Source: Bacillota bacterium (GTDB taxonomy: Bacteria > Bacillota > Clostridia > Clostridiales > Clostridiaceae). From it: DNA of 29,398 nt. Positions 7,587 to 16,255 of this stretch are shown piece after piece. The position numbers and the translations under genes are program-made. The notes below the pieces were generated by a model. The model saw nothing but the letters and a program-made list of their open reading frames with translations, did no database searches and was not told where the DNA came from. Position 1 is the stretch's first letter, and each line of letters opens with the position of its first letter. The stretch covers positions 1-29,398 of the forward strand of contig JAEZKY010000133.1 of the NCBI GenBank assembly GCA_023435985.1. The letters are read 5' to 3'.

Positions 7587-9617
7587 TTACCAGATTCCAA
7601 CCCTATCCTCTGGCTTTATATACATGCCATCCTTCTCTGTAATTCCATATGTGTCATAGAATTTTTGAAATTGAGCTAATACCGCATTTACTCTAACCTT
7701 ATTAGGCGAATGAACATCCACCTTTAATGCATACTCTGCATATTCCTTGGTTGTTATTTGACGCCAAGTAACAGCATAACTTTCAAAAAATGTTTTATAA
7801 TCAGGCTTGTCCATTCCAGCTAATATATCTAATAAACAAGATGCTCCTCCAAGGTCTGCAATATTTTCCCCAGCAGTAATACTTCCATCAAGCTTTTCGC
7901 CTGGTAGTGCTTCAATTTGACTATAAAAATTCACTACCTTTTGAGTTCTTTTAGTGAATTCCTTATAATCTTCATCAGTCCACCAATTCTTCAAATTTCC
8001 ATCTGCATCATATTGAGCTCCAGTATTATCAAAAGCATGACTTATCTCATGTCCTATAATTACACCAATTCCACCTAAGTTTGTTTCTTTAGATGCATTA
8101 GGATCATAAAAATGACCTTGAATTATTCCGCCTGGTATAATAATTGCATTTTCAGTTGGTCCATAAAACGCATTAACTGTTTGAGGCTTGAAATCATCAT
8201 TCTTATCTACTGGTTGATTTATCTTATTAAATTTCTCATCCTGTGCAGAAACCCTTAGTGCTATTGCATTATCAAAAAGCGAGCCGCCTTCTTCATAAGA
8301 TTTAATATCTATCTTTGAATAATCAACCCACTTATTTGGGTATCCTATTCTTATATTTAATTTGTCAAGTTTATCAATTGCATTCTTTTTGGTTGCTTCA
8401 CTCATCCAATCAAGATTATTTATTCGCTTCTTATAAACATTTACTACTTCTTTAACCATGCTTTCTACATCTTCTTTGGTCTTTTGTGAAACATATCTTT
8501 CTGCATAAATCTTTCCTATAGCCATGCCCATCATAGAGTTTACATTGCTGACAGCATCATCTTCTTTTGGCGTAGCTCCACTTATTCCAAGCAATTCATT
8601 TGCATAATCTTTATTTACATTTTCAAAGTCTTCACTTAAATAATCTGAAGCATTAACCAAATTTACAATTTCCATATAATTTTTTATAAGAGGTAGATTT
8701 TCCTGAGTATACATATCATTAAATGCCTTTAACCATTTTGGATCCTCTAAAATTATTTTATTGGCTTTATCTACTCCTAAATCTTTCATAACAACAGGTA
8801 AATTTAAATTTGGTGCTAAATTATTCAATTCACTTAATGTATATTCATTATAAATAGTGTCAATTAAGTTTGTACTTGCAGCCTTTTCTTGTCTTCCCAT
8901 AATATTTTCAGCTATCATTCCTTCAAACTTAAACATGTTATCAACTTTTGTTTTTGCTTCTTCCTGCGAATATCCGCTGAGCACTAAAAGCTTATTATAA
9001 TAGTCTTCTGTGAGTTTCTTAGTTTTAGCTGTAATCTCAGTAGGCTTAGTGTATTCATCTGAATCTCCTAAACTAAGCACTGTAGAATCTATATATAATA
9101 TATTAGTTGAAACATTCTTGATGTCTCTCTCTACGGAAAACTGTATTGTTGAATTCATTATTTTCTTATCACTCCACAATTTTGTGATATCATCAATTGT
9201 TTGTGCCTCTTTAATTTCATCTAAAATGTTTTTAACAGGCTTTATGCCTTCTGTATTTCTTGCTTCCACATTCAGAGTATTATTATATAAATTTATTATT
9301 TTCTTTTCATCGCTATTTTCATCATATTGATTTTTATTAGCTATCAATCCATTTATTATGTCTTTTATTTGACCTTGAACTTTATCATTAACATCCTCAA
9401 AAGTAGATTCAGTTGATTTACCTTGTTCGATCTTTGCAGAATTAAGCCAGGTATTGTTTATTGCATCGTAGAAATCATCTTGTAGCCTGATTTCTTGATT
9501 CTTATCTGCAGCATTCGTTTCGTCTGCCATCGCAACAGTAGTATGTGAAGATAAAGACATCATTAGCGTGAATATCAATATGCTTGCTGCTGCACTTAAT
9601 TTCTTTATTTTTTTCAT
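7587..9617 (-). CDS. pepO: Secreted M13-family zinc endopeptidase (PepO/neprilysin-like)
   Basis: M13 enzymes cut peptides with a single catalytic zinc. The 676-residue product has HEISH (zinc ligands His523 and His527, catalytic Glu524), the third ligand Glu584 in ENIADLGG, and the substrate-binding NAFYGP motif before them. The N-terminal helical M13 domain is present and the length is normal. I use the start at MKKIKKLSAAA (9617), which has AAGGAG eight bases upstream and begins a signal peptide of about 30 residues ending near VAMA. A longer reading to 9761 adds 48 residues with no ribosome binding site. No lipobox is seen, so the enzyme is probably released or wall-associated. It could supply peptides for the Opp system, but the two are not shown to be linked. 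The symbol is by family resemblance. Confidence 0.88.
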   Translation of the reverse strand: MKKIKKLSAAASILIFTLMMSLSSHTTVAMADETNAADKNQEIRLQDDFYDAINNTWLNSAKIEQGKSTESTFEDVNDKVQGQIKDIINGLIANKNQYDENSDEKKIINLYNNTLNVEARNTEGIKPVKNILDEIKEAQTIDDITKLWSDKKIMNSTIQFSVERDIKNVSTNILYIDSTVLSLGDSDEYTKPTEITAKTKKLTEDYYNKLLVLSGYSQEEAKTKVDNMFKFEGMIAENIMGRQEKAASTNLIDTIYNEYTLSELNNLAPNLNLPVVMKDLGVDKANKIILEDPKWLKAFNDMYTQENLPLIKNYMEIVNLVNASDYLSEDFENVNKDYANELLGISGATPKEDDAVSNVNSMMGMAIGKIYAERYVSQKTKEDVESMVKEVVNVYKKRINNLDWMSEATKKNAIDKLDKLNIRIGYPNKWVDYSKIDIKSYEEGGSLFDNAIALRVSAQDEKFNKINQPVDKNDDFKPQTVNAFYGPTENAIIIPGGIIQGHFYDPNASKETNLGGIGVIIGHEISHAFDNTGAQYDADGNLKNWWTDEDYKEFTKRTQKVVNFYSQIEALPGEKLDGSITAGENIADLGGASCLLDILAGMDKPDYKTFFESYAVTWRQITTKEYAEYALKVDVHSPNKVRVNAVLAQFQKFYDTYGITEKDGMYIKPEDRVGIW

Positions 9618-9703
9618 TGTTAGACTCCTTCCAGCATAGCCTCTAATAGTTAGATACATAAAAGAAAATAACAAATCCAAAATCCCAGGGATGTTTTTCA
9701 TCC

Positions 9704-9735
9704 AGTAATAAGGAACTGAACTTATTATTTTTTTT
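9704..9735 (+). terminator. Terminator-like hairpin on the plus strand
   Basis: Arms AGTAATAAG and CTTATTATT (9704-9712 with 9721-9729, one G-U pair) lead into a T run ending at 9735. No plus-strand gene lies upstream, so this may be chance or may limit antisense transcription. Confidence 0.25.
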
Positions 9736-9870
9736 GCTTGTACCTTATGTCTATGTATCAAAAAAGTGTAAGGATTTTACTTATTATTTATGTCTCTACC
9801 ATATAATTATGTAACTTTATGCAGAGCTTCTCAGTTAATTAATATAACTATTAAACCTTTCTACACTACC

Positions 9871-11214
9871 TTAATAATTTGGTTTGTCCAAATAGATATA
9901 ACCATATAAATAATCCGTTCCATATATTTCTCTATATCTAAAAGTTACTCCATTCCATGTAGACTCTGATATGTAAACTTTCCCATTATCAATTTTTTCT
10001 ACCATAGCTACATGTCCACTTCCACCAGAGTTTGGCAGACCAGCTTTCCATACTGCGATAGCTCCAACTCTAGGCTCTGAACCATATTGATACTTCCCGC
10101 TACTTTTATTCGCATTCCACCATTCATAAGCATTGCCTGTAAGTCCAGCATCAGTAGGTTTAGTCCCTGTGATTTCCCAAGCACGTCCCCATGCATACCA
10201 TGTACAATTCCCTTTAATTTGACTTCCTCCACTGTAAAATGGTGGAGATAATTTTACCTTATAAAAGATATTATCATCTGAATAATAATATTTACTATTT
10301 GAGCTTGGTTCTGTAGTTCTTATTTCACCCAAAGAAATCGCTTTTACATTTTTATCATTATTATTCTTATTATTGCTGTTATTGTTGCTACTACTGTTAT
10401 TATCGTTATTATTATTAACATCTGTAGGATTTACGTTAGAACTACCATTAGAATCACCATTATAGCTTGTACTATTAGAAGAAGCTACCGCATTATCGTT
10501 TTCTTTAAAACTAAGCCACTGAGAGCTCACCCAGCCCTTTTTTCCATTTAGCATTAATGGATAAAAACCATCTTTTGCATCATCTATAATGTTAACTTGT
10601 GTACCTTTTGCCAGTGTTCCTATAATATCCGATGAGGTTGTTGCTTCCGCGCGGACATTTAGTGAATCACTACTGGTTGTAACGTAAGCTATACGTGACT
10701 TAGCGTCACTTGTGCTATTTTGAGCTACTGGTGGTGCACTTTGATTTTCTTTATCTAAGTTTTCATCCTTTACTAGCTGTCCATTATCTGAAAAATTATA
10801 TAAAACTCCATCAATGTTAAGAGCTCCTGTTACCATTTCTCCACTTGACTCTGTAAAATACCAAGTTCCACTGTCATTAATCCATCCAATACTCATTTTC
10901 CCATCAGAATCGAAATGATACCACTTTCCAGAAATATTTTTCCATCCTGTATTCATTGATCCATCATTAGATAAGCTATACCAATTCTGGCTATAATTAA
11001 TCCATCCTGTAAGCATTGTTCCAGTTTCATTAAAATAATACCATTTATTATCAATATTCTTCCATCCAGTTGCCTTAACGCCGTCTTCTGTCCAATTCCA
11101 GTTATTTTTTGAATCATTAGTCCACTTTGCAGAAGCTGGCATATAATCAAAACTTGTTACCATTAATATTGTCATACCCATAACTATTATTTTCTTTAAA
11201 AATTCTCGTTTCAC
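9871..11214 (-). CDS. Secreted cell-wall hydrolase with binding repeats, SH3 and CHAP domains
   Basis: The 447-residue product has a signal peptide (cut near ASA, residue 29) and five cell-wall (choline-type) binding repeats of about 20 residues with the GW-x-WYYF pattern (about 40-142). A bacterial SH3 domain follows (about 180-236), then an Asn/Ser-rich linker (about 240-290), and a C-terminal CHAP domain (about 330-445). CHAP catalytic residues are visible: Cys337 in GNCTWYAWG and His401 in GHVAMVE. CHAP enzymes cut peptidoglycan as amidases or endopeptidases. The start is GTG at 11212-11214 with GAGGGG upstream; later ATGs would remove the charged N-terminus of the signal peptide. Likely roles are cell separation or wall turnover; a bacteriocin-like lysin is possible. 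I give no symbol because this domain order is common to several paralogues. Confidence 0.88.
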   Translation of the reverse strand: MKREFLKKIIVMGMTILMVTSFDYMPASAKWTNDSKNNWNWTEDGVKATGWKNIDNKWYYFNETGTMLTGWINYSQNWYSLSNDGSMNTGWKNISGKWYHFDSDGKMSIGWINDSGTWYFTESSGEMVTGALNIDGVLYNFSDNGQLVKDENLDKENQSAPPVAQNSTSDAKSRIAYVTTSSDSLNVRAEATTSSDIIGTLAKGTQVNIIDDAKDGFYPLMLNGKKGWVSSQWLSFKENDNAVASSNSTSYNGDSNGSSNVNPTDVNNNNDNNSSSNNNSNNKNNNDKNVKAISLGEIRTTEPSSNSKYYYSDDNIFYKVKLSPPFYSGGSQIKGNCTWYAWGRAWEITGTKPTDAGLTGNAYEWWNANKSSGKYQYGSEPRVGAIAVWKAGLPNSGGSGHVAMVEKIDNGKVYISESTWNGVTFRYREIYGTDYLYGYIYLDKPNY

Positions 11215-11513
11215 TAACTGTTACCCCTCTTTATAAATTAATTTCATAATTTATTAATCTTACGTAATGTTTTAGTTATTGATTTATCAACATTTTTCCA
11301 ATTTAAGGTTTTGAAAACAAATTAATTCCATACATTAAATATTACGGCATATAAGGAAAAATAACAAGTGAAAGATAATAGTGACAGTTAATCACTAGGC
11401 AATATATATTACGATTTGCAATGTGCGATTTATGCCCTTTAGGGTATCCTGTGATCAATTAACAATTGTACCTTGTTAATTATTAATTTTAATCTATACT
11501 TTTGAACAATAAC
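11215..11513. other. Intergenic region with small hairpins
   Basis: This holds the leader of the CHAP gene near 11215-11300. Farther up lie short palindromes: AGTGA/TCACT near 11382-11398, ATGCCC/GGGTAT near 11432-11447, and a perfect nine-bp stem AATTAACAA/TTGTTAATT (11457-11465 with 11473-11481). The last resembles the termini of the palindromic element at 13712-13842. No gene is seen. Confidence 0.45.
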
Positions 11514-11562
11514 AAAAACCTGTCAAGTACTTATGAATGCCTTCTATAACCACTTGACAGGT
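11514..11562 (-). terminator. Terminator of the dnaX-bofA cluster
   Basis: A perfect 11-bp stem ACCTGTCAAGT/ACTTGACAGGT (11518-11528 with 11552-11562) encloses 23 bases and is followed on the minus strand by five Ts. It lies about 70 bases after the bofA stop. Confidence 0.82.
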
Positions 11563-11632
11563 AACCTCTTATTATAATCATTAAATTTTGAACCACCATA
11601 ATTTCCTCTAACTACAAATTTTCTAGATTAAA

Positions 11633-11902
11633 TTACAAAAATAATCCTATTATAATTAAAACAATAACACCGGGAATTCCAAAAAATCCTGCTATTAATG
11701 CTGTAATTGGATTAATTGCTAACGAAAAGTTAGTATTTATCCCCACTAAACTAAGATTGGCAATTATAAAATTTGCTATATATAATATAACAACACCTAT
11801 TACTCCATTTATAATTATTTTCATTGGCCATTTTAGGAGTTTTAATACGAAAAATAATACAATTATTCCTACCAATCCATAAATTAAATATTGTATATCC
11901 AT
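11633..11902 (-). CDS. bofA: BofA-family pro-sigma-K processing inhibitor
   Basis: In Bacillus, BofA is an integral membrane protein of the sporulation pathway that holds back the SpoIVFB protease until pro-sigma-K should be processed. The 89-residue product is almost wholly hydrophobic, with two or three membrane segments and the family's C-terminal block (INPITALIAGFFGIPGVIVL). Position after yaaL and recR is the usual one in spore formers. The ATG has GGGGAG upstream. Clostridia often keep bofA although the sigma-K pathway differs from Bacillus, so the precise role here is inferred. Confidence 0.88.
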   Translation of the reverse strand: MDIQYLIYGLVGIIVLFFVLKLLKWPMKIIINGVIGVVILYIANFIIANLSLVGINTNFSLAINPITALIAGFFGIPGVIVLIIIGLFL

Positions 11903-11923
11903 TTTTAACGCTCCCCATTTTGT

Positions 11924-12199
11924 TTACTCAGCTATCTGTGCATTATTTCCTGCTACATAATTGCTTCCTACCCTTATACCTCTTTCTCTCGCTAATGATA
12001 ACAGATAATCATATCTCTTTCTTGCAACATTTTCTGAATAAATTGCTACTTCTATCAATTTATCATCGTTAACATTATTAAACATACTGCGTGCAACATC
12101 TATTTCCATTTTTGCAATTTCCATATCTTCTATCAATCTGGTATACATATCAGAATCATCAGCCTTGTTCATCAGGTATTCTACAATATTTTTTTTCAT
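11924..12199 (-). CDS. yaaL: YaaL-family (DUF2508) protein
   Basis: The product is a small soluble 91-residue protein, largely helical and charged, with conserved AR-x-RYDYLLSLARERGI near the end. It matches the DUF2508/YaaL family by sequence and by position between recR and bofA. The biochemical role is unknown. The ATG has GGAGGG six bases upstream. It lies 21 bases before bofA, so the two are co-transcribed; 222 bases separate it from recR. Confidence 0.82.
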   Translation of the reverse strand: MKKNIVEYLMNKADDSDMYTRLIEDMEIAKMEIDVARSMFNNVNDDKLIEVAIYSENVARKRYDYLLSLARERGIRVGSNYVAGNNAQIAE

Positions 12200-12391
12200 G
12201 TAAATCCCTCCAAAAACTTCTTATTAATATTCTATCCATTTATTGGTAAAAATATACATGATATAATTTTATATTTTTGCTTAATTTTGTAACATTTTTT
12301 TGATTAATTTGTATATTATAAGGTATAAGAAGCTTTTCACTCATGTCGGACAAAAACTTCTAACTCCCATCTATGTAACACTTTTTTTCTT

Positions 12392-12416
12392 AGGAACCTA
12401 ATTTTTTTAGGTTCCT
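12392..12416. repeat. Perfect hairpin just after recR
   Basis: A ten-bp stem AGGAACCTAA/TTAGGTTCCT with a T5 (minus: A5) loop lies five bases beyond the recR stop. On the minus strand no T run follows, so it is more likely an mRNA 3' structure or processing site than a terminator. On the plus strand a weak CTATTTTA tail follows. Confidence 0.5.
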
Positions 12417-12421
12417 CTATT

Positions 12422-13021
12422 TTATAGCTCTTTTCTTCCCTCTAAGGCCTTGGATAATGTAACCTCATCTGCATAATCTAAATCTCCGCCTACAGGTATT
12501 CCTGCTGCAATTCTAGTTACTTTAACATCCAAAGGCTTAAGTATTTTAGAAATATACATAGCAGTTGCTTCACCTTCTATATTAGGATTAGTTGCAAGTA
12601 TTACTTCCTTTATATCTTCATTCATTCTTGCAACCAGCTCTCTAATCCTAATATCTTGCGGCCCTCTGCCCTGCATTGGAGATATGTTCCCATGTAATAC
12701 ATGATATACGCCATTATATTCCTTTACTTTCTCCATTGTCATAATATCTTTAGGCTGTTCTACAACACATATAGTTCCTTTATCCCTGCTTGGATTTTCG
12801 CATAATGGGCATGGATCCTTATCTGTAAAGTTTCCACACACAGAACAATACTTAATTGTTCCTCTTGCTTGAACTAGAGCATTTGCAAACTCTTTTACTT
12901 CATCATCCGGAAGATTTAAAATATGTAATGTCAATCTCTGGGCTGTTTTTTGGCCTATACTTGGTAATTTTGCGAATTCCTCTATTAGTTTTTCTATGGC
13001 TATTGGATAAAATTCCATCAT
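12422..13021 (-). CDS. recR: Recombination mediator RecR
   Basis: RecR works with RecF and RecO to load RecA on gapped DNA. The 199-residue product shows the helix-hairpin-helix LPSIGQKTAQRL (19-30), a four-Cys zinc finger (Cys59, 62, 71, 74) and the Toprim domain beginning ICVVEQPKDIMTMEK. The C-terminal IPVGGDLDYADEVTLSKALEGR is typical. The length is normal. GGGGAAGG precedes two adjacent ATGs at 13019-13021 and 13016-13018; the first is used here. It lies downstream of ybaB as in most Firmicutes. Confidence 0.96.
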   Translation of the reverse strand: MMEFYPIAIEKLIEEFAKLPSIGQKTAQRLTLHILNLPDDEVKEFANALVQARGTIKYCSVCGNFTDKDPCPLCENPSRDKGTICVVEQPKDIMTMEKVKEYNGVYHVLHGNISPMQGRGPQDIRIRELVARMNEDIKEVILATNPNIEGEATAMYISKILKPLDVKVTRIAAGIPVGGDLDYADEVTLSKALEGRKEL

Positions 13022-13103
13022 GATTTAACCTTCCCCTTTATCTTTATATTTGAACATGACTTGAATATTCATTAACAGAACAAAATCATAGGCGACTTTG
13101 AAT

Positions 13104-13157
13104 CCAGAGGTTTTTACACATCTGCCATTTCAAACGCATGTGAAAAAATCCTGGCAG
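13104..13157. repeat. Imperfect palindrome between ybaB and recR
   Basis: CCAGAGGTTTTTACACAT (13104-13121) is imperfectly complementary to 13138-13154. CTGCCA at 13122-13127 is also exactly complementary to TGGCAG at 13152-13157, giving two mutually exclusive folds. It is more GC-rich than the surroundings. It may be a dispersed intergenic repeat or a structured leader; no function is known to me. Confidence 0.4.
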
Positions 13158-13314
13158 GCGAATATATTTATTCTTTAAATTCTATACTTAAAAAAGCACA
13201 CAGATTGTAGATTATCCAACAATTCTGTATGCTAACTATCTTGAGCGCATTCAAAAAATAACTATTCAATATGTACAGTATATTTTCTTTCCTGTGCTTT
13301 AATACTTAAAATTC

Positions 13315-13656
13315 TTAGAATAATCCGCCTGGCATTCCGCCTGTTAGTTTACCCATTTTGCTTGCATTTTCTTCTTCTGCTTTTCTTAATGCTTCGTTAA
13401 CTGCACTCATTATTAAATCCTCAAGCATTTCAACATCATCTGGGTCTACAACTTCTGGCTTTATGTTAATTGCTGTAACTTCTTTTTTACCAGTTACCTT
13501 CACTACTACAGCTCCACCGCCTACTGATGCTTCAAACTCTTTTGTTTCAAGCTCTTTTTGCATATCTTCCATTTGCTTTTGAAGCTTTTGTGCCTGCTTC
13601 ATAAGATTGTTCATGTTTCCGCCCCCAAAGCCTCCTGGAAATCCTCCTTTTGCCAT
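13315..13656 (-). CDS. ybaB: YbaB/EbfC nucleoid-associated protein
   Basis: A small DNA-binding protein whose dimers coat DNA; it is almost always encoded next to dnaX and recR. The 113-residue product begins MAKGGFPGGFGGGNMNNLMKQAQKLQKQMEDMQKELE, a Gly-rich tip followed by the family's coiled-coil helix. The GGMPGGLF C-terminus is usual. The start at 13656 has GGAGG eight bases upstream; an earlier ATG at 13728 lies inside a palindromic element and has no ribosome binding site. Confidence 0.94.
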   Translation of the reverse strand: MAKGGFPGGFGGGNMNNLMKQAQKLQKQMEDMQKELETKEFEASVGGGAVVVKVTGKKEVTAINIKPEVVDPDDVEMLEDLIMSAVNEALRKAEEENASKMGKLTGGMPGGLF

Positions 13657-13711
13657 AAAAAAATCCTCCTTTTTCTTGAATCTCATTTTTTTATTATAAA
13701 ACATCTTTATA

Positions 13712-13842
13712 TAATTGACAATGTACACTGTACAATTAACAATTATTTAAGAATCTCCTCCAGAGATTCTTGAAATATACTTTTTAAAACATGTAATGCT
13801 TTATTCCTTAATTATTCATTGTCAATTGTACATTGTCAATTA
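13712..13842. repeat. 131-bp palindromic element with 16-bp terminal inverted repeats
   Basis: TAATTGACAATGTACA at 13712-13727 is exactly inverted at 13827-13842. A perfect nine-bp hairpin, AAGAATCTC/GAGATTCTT with loop CTCCA (13749-13771), lies inside. On the minus strand the loop region reads TGGAG. The element fills the gap between dnaX and ybaB. It looks like a miniature mobile or dispersed palindromic repeat; related words occur near 11457-11481. Confidence 0.65.
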
Positions 13843-13850
13843 GTTTTATA

Positions 13851-15503
13851 TTAATCATCATATACCTCAAATGGTATTCCATCTATTCTTTCCTTTAATA
13901 AATCTTCTTTTCCTTTAGTATCACTTTCCTGCTTAACTATATAATCTACTATTACTTTTTCCTTTAACGTTTCAGAAAATACAGTATTTACAACTTCTCT
14001 ATATTCTGCTTTTTGCAATCTTTCTCTGTTAAAGGCATACATTGCATCATATTCTAATGTAACTATTCCACCTTTAAAGCTATATGGTTTAGCTGTAACA
14101 ATTGATGCGTAAATAATCATTGCCCTCTTTGCCTTGAATTGTTCTAATATCTCAGTCCAGGCTCTTCCAACATCATCAATTGTTAATTTAGAATTAGGAT
14201 TTATCTCCAGATTTTCTTTTGTACTGCTGGAATCCTTAGGTTTTATCATACCTTTTCTAATAACATTTGCACTATCTGCGGCTCCCCCGGTATTAGTATG
14301 TGCATTTTTTGAAGCATCATTACCTTTTTCTCCCTGAACAATTTGTATATTTCCGTTTTTCAAGGACTCTTCAAGTTGATTTATTCTTGATAATATAACT
14401 TCATTTGAAGTGTCATATTCTATTTTGCACATTTTTATAATAGCAAGCTCTAAATATAATCTGCTCTGCTTGCTTGCCTTTGAATTTGCTTCTGCATCCT
14501 GGAGTATTCTTATTGCTCTCATTATTTCTTCTACTCTGATTTTTCTACCTTGCTCTTTTACCATCTGAATATTTTCAAGAGACATATCTAATACTTCTTC
14601 TGGATTATTTGTAACCTTCACCATGAGCAAATTTCTAAAGTGAGCTATCAAGTCTTTAATAAATAACTGCATATCCTTACCAGAGTACACAAGCTTATCT
14701 ATTATAACCATCGTCTTTTCAACACTTCTATCTATTACAGCATCAGTTATATCAAATAAATACTCATTAGTTACAAGGCCTAATATGCTCACAAGATCTT
14801 CATATTTTATTTCATTTTCTCCCATAGCAATTGCCTGATCCAATATGCTTAATGCATCTCTCATTGCACCATCGCAAACTCTTGAAATTAAATCTAAACT
14901 TTTTTGCTCATAATTTATACTTTGAGCATCAACAATCTTTTTAAGTCTATCAGAAATATCCTTTTGTTTTATCCTCTTAAAATCAAATCTTTGACATCTC
15001 GATAAAATTGTTATAGGTAACTTTTGAGGATCTGTAGTTGCTAGTATAAATATTACATTTTTAGGAGGCTCTTCTAAAGTCTTTAAAAATGCATTAACCG
15101 CTCCAACAGATAACATATGAACCTCATCCATTATATATATCTTGTACTTAGCTTCTTGTGGTGGATATTTAGTGTCATCTATAATATCTCTGATCTTATC
15201 AATACCATTGTTAGAAGCTGCATCAAGTTCTGTTACATCGATTGCCAGCCCTTGATTTATCTTTTTGCACATCTCACACTCATTACATGGCTCCCCATCT
15301 TGTAAGTTCAGACAATTTAACGCTTTTGCCATTACCTTTGCAGTGGAAGTCTTCCCAGTTCCCCTAGTTCCACAAAAAAGATATGCATGGGCAATTCTGT
15401 CATTTAAGATTTCATTCTTTAAAGTCGTAGTTATATGTTCCTGCCCTACAACATCTTCAAAGTTTTTAGGTCTCCACTCTCTGTATAGTGCTGTATAACC
15501 CAT
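13851..15503 (-). CDS. dnaX: DNA polymerase III subunits gamma/tau
   Basis: DnaX is the ATPase of the clamp loader that places the sliding clamp on primed DNA and links polymerase cores. The 550-residue product has Walker A GTRGTGKT (45-52), the four-Cys zinc module (Cys64, 73, 76, 79), Walker B with DEVH (126-129), and the sensor SRC (168-170). Domains I-III extend to about 370, followed by a hydrophilic linker and a C-terminal domain. GAGGTGG lies upstream of the ATG. It heads the cluster and has its own promoter about 35 bases upstream. A run of six As occurs in the linker, but without a convincing frameshift stem-loop I do not propose a programmed gamma form. Confidence 0.97.
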   Translation of the reverse strand: MGYTALYREWRPKNFEDVVGQEHITTTLKNEILNDRIAHAYLFCGTRGTGKTSTAKVMAKALNCLNLQDGEPCNECEMCKKINQGLAIDVTELDAASNNGIDKIRDIIDDTKYPPQEAKYKIYIMDEVHMLSVGAVNAFLKTLEEPPKNVIFILATTDPQKLPITILSRCQRFDFKRIKQKDISDRLKKIVDAQSINYEQKSLDLISRVCDGAMRDALSILDQAIAMGENEIKYEDLVSILGLVTNEYLFDITDAVIDRSVEKTMVIIDKLVYSGKDMQLFIKDLIAHFRNLLMVKVTNNPEEVLDMSLENIQMVKEQGRKIRVEEIMRAIRILQDAEANSKASKQSRLYLELAIIKMCKIEYDTSNEVILSRINQLEESLKNGNIQIVQGEKGNDASKNAHTNTGGAADSANVIRKGMIKPKDSSSTKENLEINPNSKLTIDDVGRAWTEILEQFKAKRAMIIYASIVTAKPYSFKGGIVTLEYDAMYAFNRERLQKAEYREVVNTVFSETLKEKVIVDYIVKQESDTKGKEDLLKERIDGIPFEVYDD

Positions 15504-15537
15504 AGGCTACCACCTCGCTATTTTTAAATATAAACTT

Positions 15538-15565
15538 ATTATACACTATTGATTGAGCAATGCAA
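15538..15565 (-). promoter_or_regulatory. Predicted sigma-A promoter of dnaX
   Basis: On the minus strand TTGCAT (15565-15560), a 16-base spacer and a consensus TATAAT (15543-15538). Transcription would begin near 15531, about 28 bases before the ATG. Confidence 0.7.
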
Positions 15566-15684
15566 ATTAAGCTTTTAATTAAGATTTTATCATCTCCCTA
15601 GATACTATCTTCATTTAAAAATAATAACTGTTTTTTATGCAATTACTATCACTACATGACACGCTAAGACAAATTAAAGGCAAT

Positions 15685-15727
15685 AAATAAGAAGCCTAAA
15701 TCATACCTGTCTAGATAATTTTTAGGC
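15685..15727 (-). terminator. Terminator after the LytTR-DUF3021 pair
   Basis: Arms GCCTAAA/TTTAGGC (15694-15700 with 15721-15727) have a 20-base loop and a TTCTTATTTATT tail on the minus strand. The plus side also has six Ts nearby. Confidence 0.55.
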
Positions 15728-15807
15728 CTCACTTTTTTCATACAATATATTTTACGTGTTTCTGATTTTTTATTTACATCGTAAAATATTACAGAATTAT
15801 TTTTAAT

Positions 15808-16242
15808 TTATTCATTGTTGTTCTTATAATCTTTAAGTTTTTCATTTATCTGTTTTGCTTGTGTCTTATCATTAATATGCATCATCACATATACAAATGC
15901 TTTTGCCCCTAAAATTGCAATTATATAGATTGCAATAAGACTTCTATTAACAAATCTATTCGTACTAAATAAATATAGCCATAATATAATCATTATATCT
16001 GCGAGAGCAGAGAAAATAGTAAAATTCATCAGTTGAAGCTTTTTTTGAAAATTATATTTATTAGTAAAAGCAAACTTGAAAAAGCTATATACTGAAGCAC
16101 CTATTATTATCTGCCAAAACATTGAAGTTATAATTGCATCCTTTGAACTAGCCTCAAAAAAAACTGCACTCACGATTGTCAAAAATCCACAAGCTGCCAA
16201 AAACTCTTTAAAGAAATCTCCTAAATACTCATTAATTTTCAT
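15808..16242 (-). CDS. DUF3021-family membrane protein
   Basis: The 144-residue product has four predicted membrane helices and a charged cytoplasmic tail (about 125-144). Sequence and pairing with a LytTR gene match DUF3021. Such pairs are common in Firmicutes; the membrane partner is thought to control the regulator, by an unknown mechanism. The ATG has AGGAGG upstream. It lies 13 bases after the regulator gene, so the two form an operon. Confidence 0.82.
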   Translation of the reverse strand: MKINEYLGDFFKEFLAACGFLTIVSAVFFEASSKDAIITSMFWQIIIGASVYSFFKFAFTNKYNFQKKLQLMNFTIFSALADIMIILWLYLFSTNRFVNRSLIAIYIIAILGAKAFVYVMMHINDKTQAKQINEKLKDYKNNNE

Positions 16243-16255
16243 AATAACATCCTCC

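Larger units (their letters stand above)
15504..15807. other. Intergenic region before dnaX
   Basis: This holds the dnaX promoter (15538-15565) and the DUF3021 gene terminator (15685-15727). The rest is AT-rich without further structure that I can see. Confidence 0.6.

Noticed and set aside
9010..9330. 106-codon plus-strand ORF
   Set aside because: It is antisense to the M13 peptidase gene, with no ribosome binding site and no recognisable domain.
9618..9761. 48-residue N-terminal extension of the M13 peptidase
   Set aside because: It would bury the signal peptide inside the protein, and the later ATG has a proper ribosome binding site.
13657..13728. N-terminal extension of YbaB
   Set aside because: It runs into a palindromic element and lacks a ribosome binding site; homologues begin at MAKGG-type starts.
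14280..14340. Programmed frameshift in dnaX to make gamma
   Set aside because: Only a run of six As is present in the linker; no Shine-Dalgarno-like stimulator or strong following stem was seen.
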